A stretch of 46,997 bases of DNA, from positions 1 through 46,997 of the forward strand of contig CAMDGQ010000032.1 of NCBI GenBank assembly GCA_945897955.1, in the 5' to 3' direction. The notes beneath the pieces were generated by a model, which worked only from the letters and a program-made list of their open reading frames with translations, ran no database searches and was not told the DNA's origin. The translations under genes and the position numbers were made by a program. Each line of letters starts with the position of its first letter. Position 1 is the stretch's first letter. Positions 44,714-46,997 of this stretch are shown here, piece by piece. The DNA comes from Tepidiphilus sp. J10 (GTDB lineage Bacteria; Pseudomonadota; Gammaproteobacteria; Burkholderiales; Thiobacillaceae).

Positions 44714-44874
44714 TTCAGGATGAAGCCATCTTTTTTCTTGCAAAACGGGAAATGCCGGCTTGTAAGTGACAGCTTGCTCCACTTAAACTGGCCCGGCTGT
44801 GCAGGGGAGGTTTGTGTTTGTACTACGCCAGATAAAGGCCATTTACCGCTTTTTCACCCAAGGAGACCAAATTA

Positions 44875-45141
44875 ATGTCCAAATCTTCCACCTTCGATCC
44901 AAAGGCCTACTGGAGTGCGACGCTCCGGTTGCTGACGATAACCATGCTTATCTGGTTCATCGTGTCCTTCGGTGCCGGCATCCTGTTTCGCGATGCATTA
45001 GACGGGTTCCAGCTTGGCGGCTATCCGCTCGGATTCTGGTTCGCCCAGCAAGGTTCCATCTTTATTTTCGTCGGCTTGATCTTCTGGTATGCCAAGCGCA
45101 TGGACAAGATCGACCGCGAGCATGACGTCCACGAAGAATAA
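44875..45141 (+). CDS. DUF4212 sodium:solute symporter small subunit
   Basis: An 88-residue protein with two membrane helices (about 18-40 and 55-75), of the DUF4212 family, which is encoded directly before VC_2705-type symporters and treated as their small subunit. WSATLRLLTITMLIWFIVSF and FWFAQQGSIFIFVGLIFWYAKRMD are family hallmarks. AAGGAGACC gives a good ribosome site. Upstream, TTGTAA at 17-base spacing from TTAAAC is a weak promoter candidate. The symporter gene follows 24 bases after its stop. Confidence 0.93.
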   Translation: MSKSSTFDPKAYWSATLRLLTITMLIWFIVSFGAGILFRDALDGFQLGGYPLGFWFAQQGSIFIFVGLIFWYAKRMDKIDREHDVHEE

Positions 45142-45165
45142 GCACCCCACCGAGGAGATTAAATA

Positions 45166-46977
45166 ATGGATCTGACAACACTCACTTACATCATCGTGGG
45201 GGCATCCTTCGCTCTCTACATCGGCATCGCCGTCTGGGCGCGTGCCGGCTCCACCAAGGAATTCTATGTTGCAGGCGGCGGCGTTCACCCGATCGTCAAC
45301 GGCATGGCAACTGCTGCTGACTGGATGTCCGCCGCTTCCTTCATTTCGATGGCCGGCCTGATCGCCTTCCTGGGTTACGGCGGTTCCGTCTACCTGATGG
45401 GCTGGACCGGCGGCTACGTCATGCTGGCCGTGCTGCTCGCCCCGTACCTGCGCAAGTTCGGCAAGTTCACCGTGCCCGAGTTCATCGGCGACCGGTATTA
45501 CTCGCAAACGGCTCGCATCGTCGCGGTGATCTGCCTGATCTTCATTTCGTTCACCTATGTTGCCGGACAGATGCGTGGCGTCGGTATCGTGTTCTCCCGC
45601 TTCCTGGAAGTCGAAATCACCACCGGCCTGATCATCGGTATGGGCCTGGTGTTCTTCTACGCCGTACTCGGCGGCATGAAGGGCATCACCTACACCCAGG
45701 TGGCTCAATACTGCGTGCTGATCTTCGCCTACACCATCCCGGCCGTGTTCATCTCTCTGCAAATCGCCGGCACCCCGATCCCGCAACTGGGCCTGGGCGG
45801 CAACATGGGCGATGTTTCCTTCCTGTCAAAACTCAACACGGTGGTGACCGATCTCGGCTTCTCCGCCTACACGACAGGCAGCAAGACAATGATCGACGTG
45901 TTCTGTATCACGCTGGCGCTGATGGCCGGTACCGCCGGTCTGCCGCACGTCATCGTGCGCTTCTTCACCGTGCCGAAGGTGCATGACGCGCGCGTTTCTG
46001 CCGGCTGGGCGCTGGTGTTCATTGCCATCCTGTACACCACGGCTCCGGCGGTCGGCGCCATGGCGCGTTACAACCTGCATGCCACGGTCAATACCGCCGT
46101 TGCAACCGGTGGCGACGTATTCGCTCCCGAAGCGGCCATCGTCGGCGAGACCCGTCCGGAATGGATGAAGCGCTGGGAGAAAACCGGTCTGATCAAGTGG
46201 GAAGACAAGAACGGCGACGGTCGCATCCAGTACTACAACGACAAGAGCAAGAACGAAGCATTCAAGGCCAAGGTGGAAGCCGCCGGCTGGAAGGGCAACG
46301 AACTTGGCTCCATAGTGAAGGGCAAGTATGAAGGCAAGGTCGACAACGACATCATGGTGCTGGCCAACCCGGAAATCGCCGGTTTGCCGAACTGGGTGAT
46401 CGCGCTGATCGCTGCCGGTGGTATCGCCGCTGCACTGTCCACCGCCGCCGGTCTGTTGCTGGTGATCTCGTCTGCCATCTCGCATGACCTGATGAAGGGT
46501 GTGTTCGCCAAGAACATCTCCGAGAAAACCGAGCTGATGGCGGGTCGTATCGCAGCTGCATTTGCGGTATTGATCGCCGGCTATCTGGGCTACAACCCGC
46601 CGGGCTTTGTTGCACAGGTGGTCGCCTTCGCCTTCGGTCTGGCCTGTGCCTCGCTGTTCCCGACCATTCTGATGGGTATCTTCAGCAAGTCGATGAACCG
46701 TGGCGGCGCAATCTTCGGCATGCTCTCCGGCCTGATCTTCACGCTGACCTACATCGTCTACTTCAAGCGTGACGTGCTGCTGGGCATGGAGAAGGTGCCA
46801 GATACCGAATGGTTCCTCGGCATCTCGCCGGAAGGCATCGGCGTGATCGGCATGCTGATCAACTTCGTCGTGGCGTTTATCGTGATGAAGATGACCGCGC
46901 CGTGTCCGGATCATATCCAGCATCTGGTGGAAGACATCCGCTACCCGCGCGGCGCCGCTGGCGCACAAGCGCACTGA
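45166..46977 (+). CDS. Sodium:solute symporter, VC_2705 type (probable acetate/monocarboxylate uptake)
   Basis: A 603-residue SSS-family transporter with about 13 membrane helices. AADWMSAASFISMAGL, GWTGGYVMLAVLLAPYLRKFGKFTVPEF and GLPHVIVRFFTVP are characteristic, the last matching ActP-like carriers. Compared with the shorter ActP type it has a hydrophilic insert (about 320-400) with the EF-hand-like loop DKNGDGRIQ (Asp347, Asn349, Asp351). A GAGGAGATT ribosome site lies upstream and codon use is strongly biased, which suggests high expression. Substrate by family is acetate or a related monocarboxylate with Na+; this is not proven here. The gene is complete, with its stop at 46975-46977, 20 bases from the window end. 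Confidence 0.92.
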   Translation: MDLTTLTYIIVGASFALYIGIAVWARAGSTKEFYVAGGGVHPIVNGMATAADWMSAASFISMAGLIAFLGYGGSVYLMGWTGGYVMLAVLLAPYLRKFGKFTVPEFIGDRYYSQTARIVAVICLIFISFTYVAGQMRGVGIVFSRFLEVEITTGLIIGMGLVFFYAVLGGMKGITYTQVAQYCVLIFAYTIPAVFISLQIAGTPIPQLGLGGNMGDVSFLSKLNTVVTDLGFSAYTTGSKTMIDVFCITLALMAGTAGLPHVIVRFFTVPKVHDARVSAGWALVFIAILYTTAPAVGAMARYNLHATVNTAVATGGDVFAPEAAIVGETRPEWMKRWEKTGLIKWEDKNGDGRIQYYNDKSKNEAFKAKVEAAGWKGNELGSIVKGKYEGKVDNDIMVLANPEIAGLPNWVIALIAAGGIAAALSTAAGLLLVISSAISHDLMKGVFAKNISEKTELMAGRIAAAFAVLIAGYLGYNPPGFVAQVVAFAFGLACASLFPTILMGIFSKSMNRGGAIFGMLSGLIFTLTYIVYFKRDVLLGMEKVPDTEWFLGISPEGIGVIGMLINFVVAFIVMKMTAPCPDHIQHLVEDIRYPRGAAGAQAH

Positions 46978-46997
46978 TCCAGTTTTTCCGGACCAGA

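Noticed and set aside
44789..44803. Possible sigma-54 promoter (TGGCCC...TGC) before DUF4212
   Set aside because: The GG and GC dinucleotides are nine bases apart instead of the required ten, and the TTGC part is missing.

Overview
The window is ordinary chromosomal DNA from a high-GC Betaproteobacterium. Gene order (gatCAB facing mreBCD-mrdA-rodA-rlpA-dacC-dat-ybeD-lipB), a CIRCE site in front of rpoH and the protein sequences together suggest a member of the Rhodocyclales/Sterolibacteriaceae type. The class-level call is reasonably safe; anything finer is inference. No tRNA, rRNA, CRISPR array, insertion sequence or phage gene was recognised. Almost every base is accounted for by housekeeping or signalling genes.

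Layout. (1) 1-3256, minus strand: the Asp/Glu-tRNA amidotransferase operon gatC-gatA-gatB, with gatB cut by the window edge and a Uma2-family gene inserted between gatA and gatB. (2) 3362-13369, plus strand: a cell-shape and murein cluster (mreB, mreC, mreD, mrdA, rodA, rlpA, a D,D-carboxypeptidase and a D-amino-acid transaminase) running into ybeD-lipB, then argJ at 13542-14771. (3) 14811-20927: an unusual response regulator with a C-terminal membrane anchor, an ADP-ribose pyrophosphatase, a solo TrpB2, ribosomal proteins L28 and L33, radC, a diheme cytochrome c and a BPSS1780-type membrane protein. (4) 21097-32200, minus strand: polA and a 2774-residue surface protein with an N-terminal retention module and many cadherin/VCBS-type repeats. 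(5) 32381-33752: a 35-residue membrane peptide gene, a bidirectional terminator, rpoH with a perfect CIRCE operator, and the remnant of an EAL-domain gene. (6) 33824-44713: an NnrU-like membrane protein, an overlapping pair encoding a GT-A-like protein and a TPP-dependent enzyme, a GGDEF diguanylate cyclase, kdsB, a large hybrid histidine kinase, a small helical periplasmic protein and a small membrane protein. (7) 44875-46977: a DUF4212 small subunit and its sodium:solute symporter (VC_2705 type).

How the genes fit together. The mre/mrd block builds and steers the elongasome, RlpA and the D,D-carboxypeptidase trim peptidoglycan, and the transaminase could supply D-amino acids. Heat-shock control is visible directly: HrcA should bind the CIRCE that overlaps the rpoH promoter. 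A c-di-GMP and surface-attachment theme (giant adhesin, EAL remnant, GGDEF protein, hybrid kinase) runs from 24 to 43 kb. The adhesin has no type I secretion genes nearby, so its exporter must lie elsewhere.

The items most worth a second look are the membrane-anchored response regulator, the TPP-enzyme/GT-like gene pair, the perfect CIRCE over the rpoH promoter, the adhesin with its duplicated 45-residue linker motif, the EAL remnant, the Uma2 gene inside gatCAB, and the small membrane ORF.
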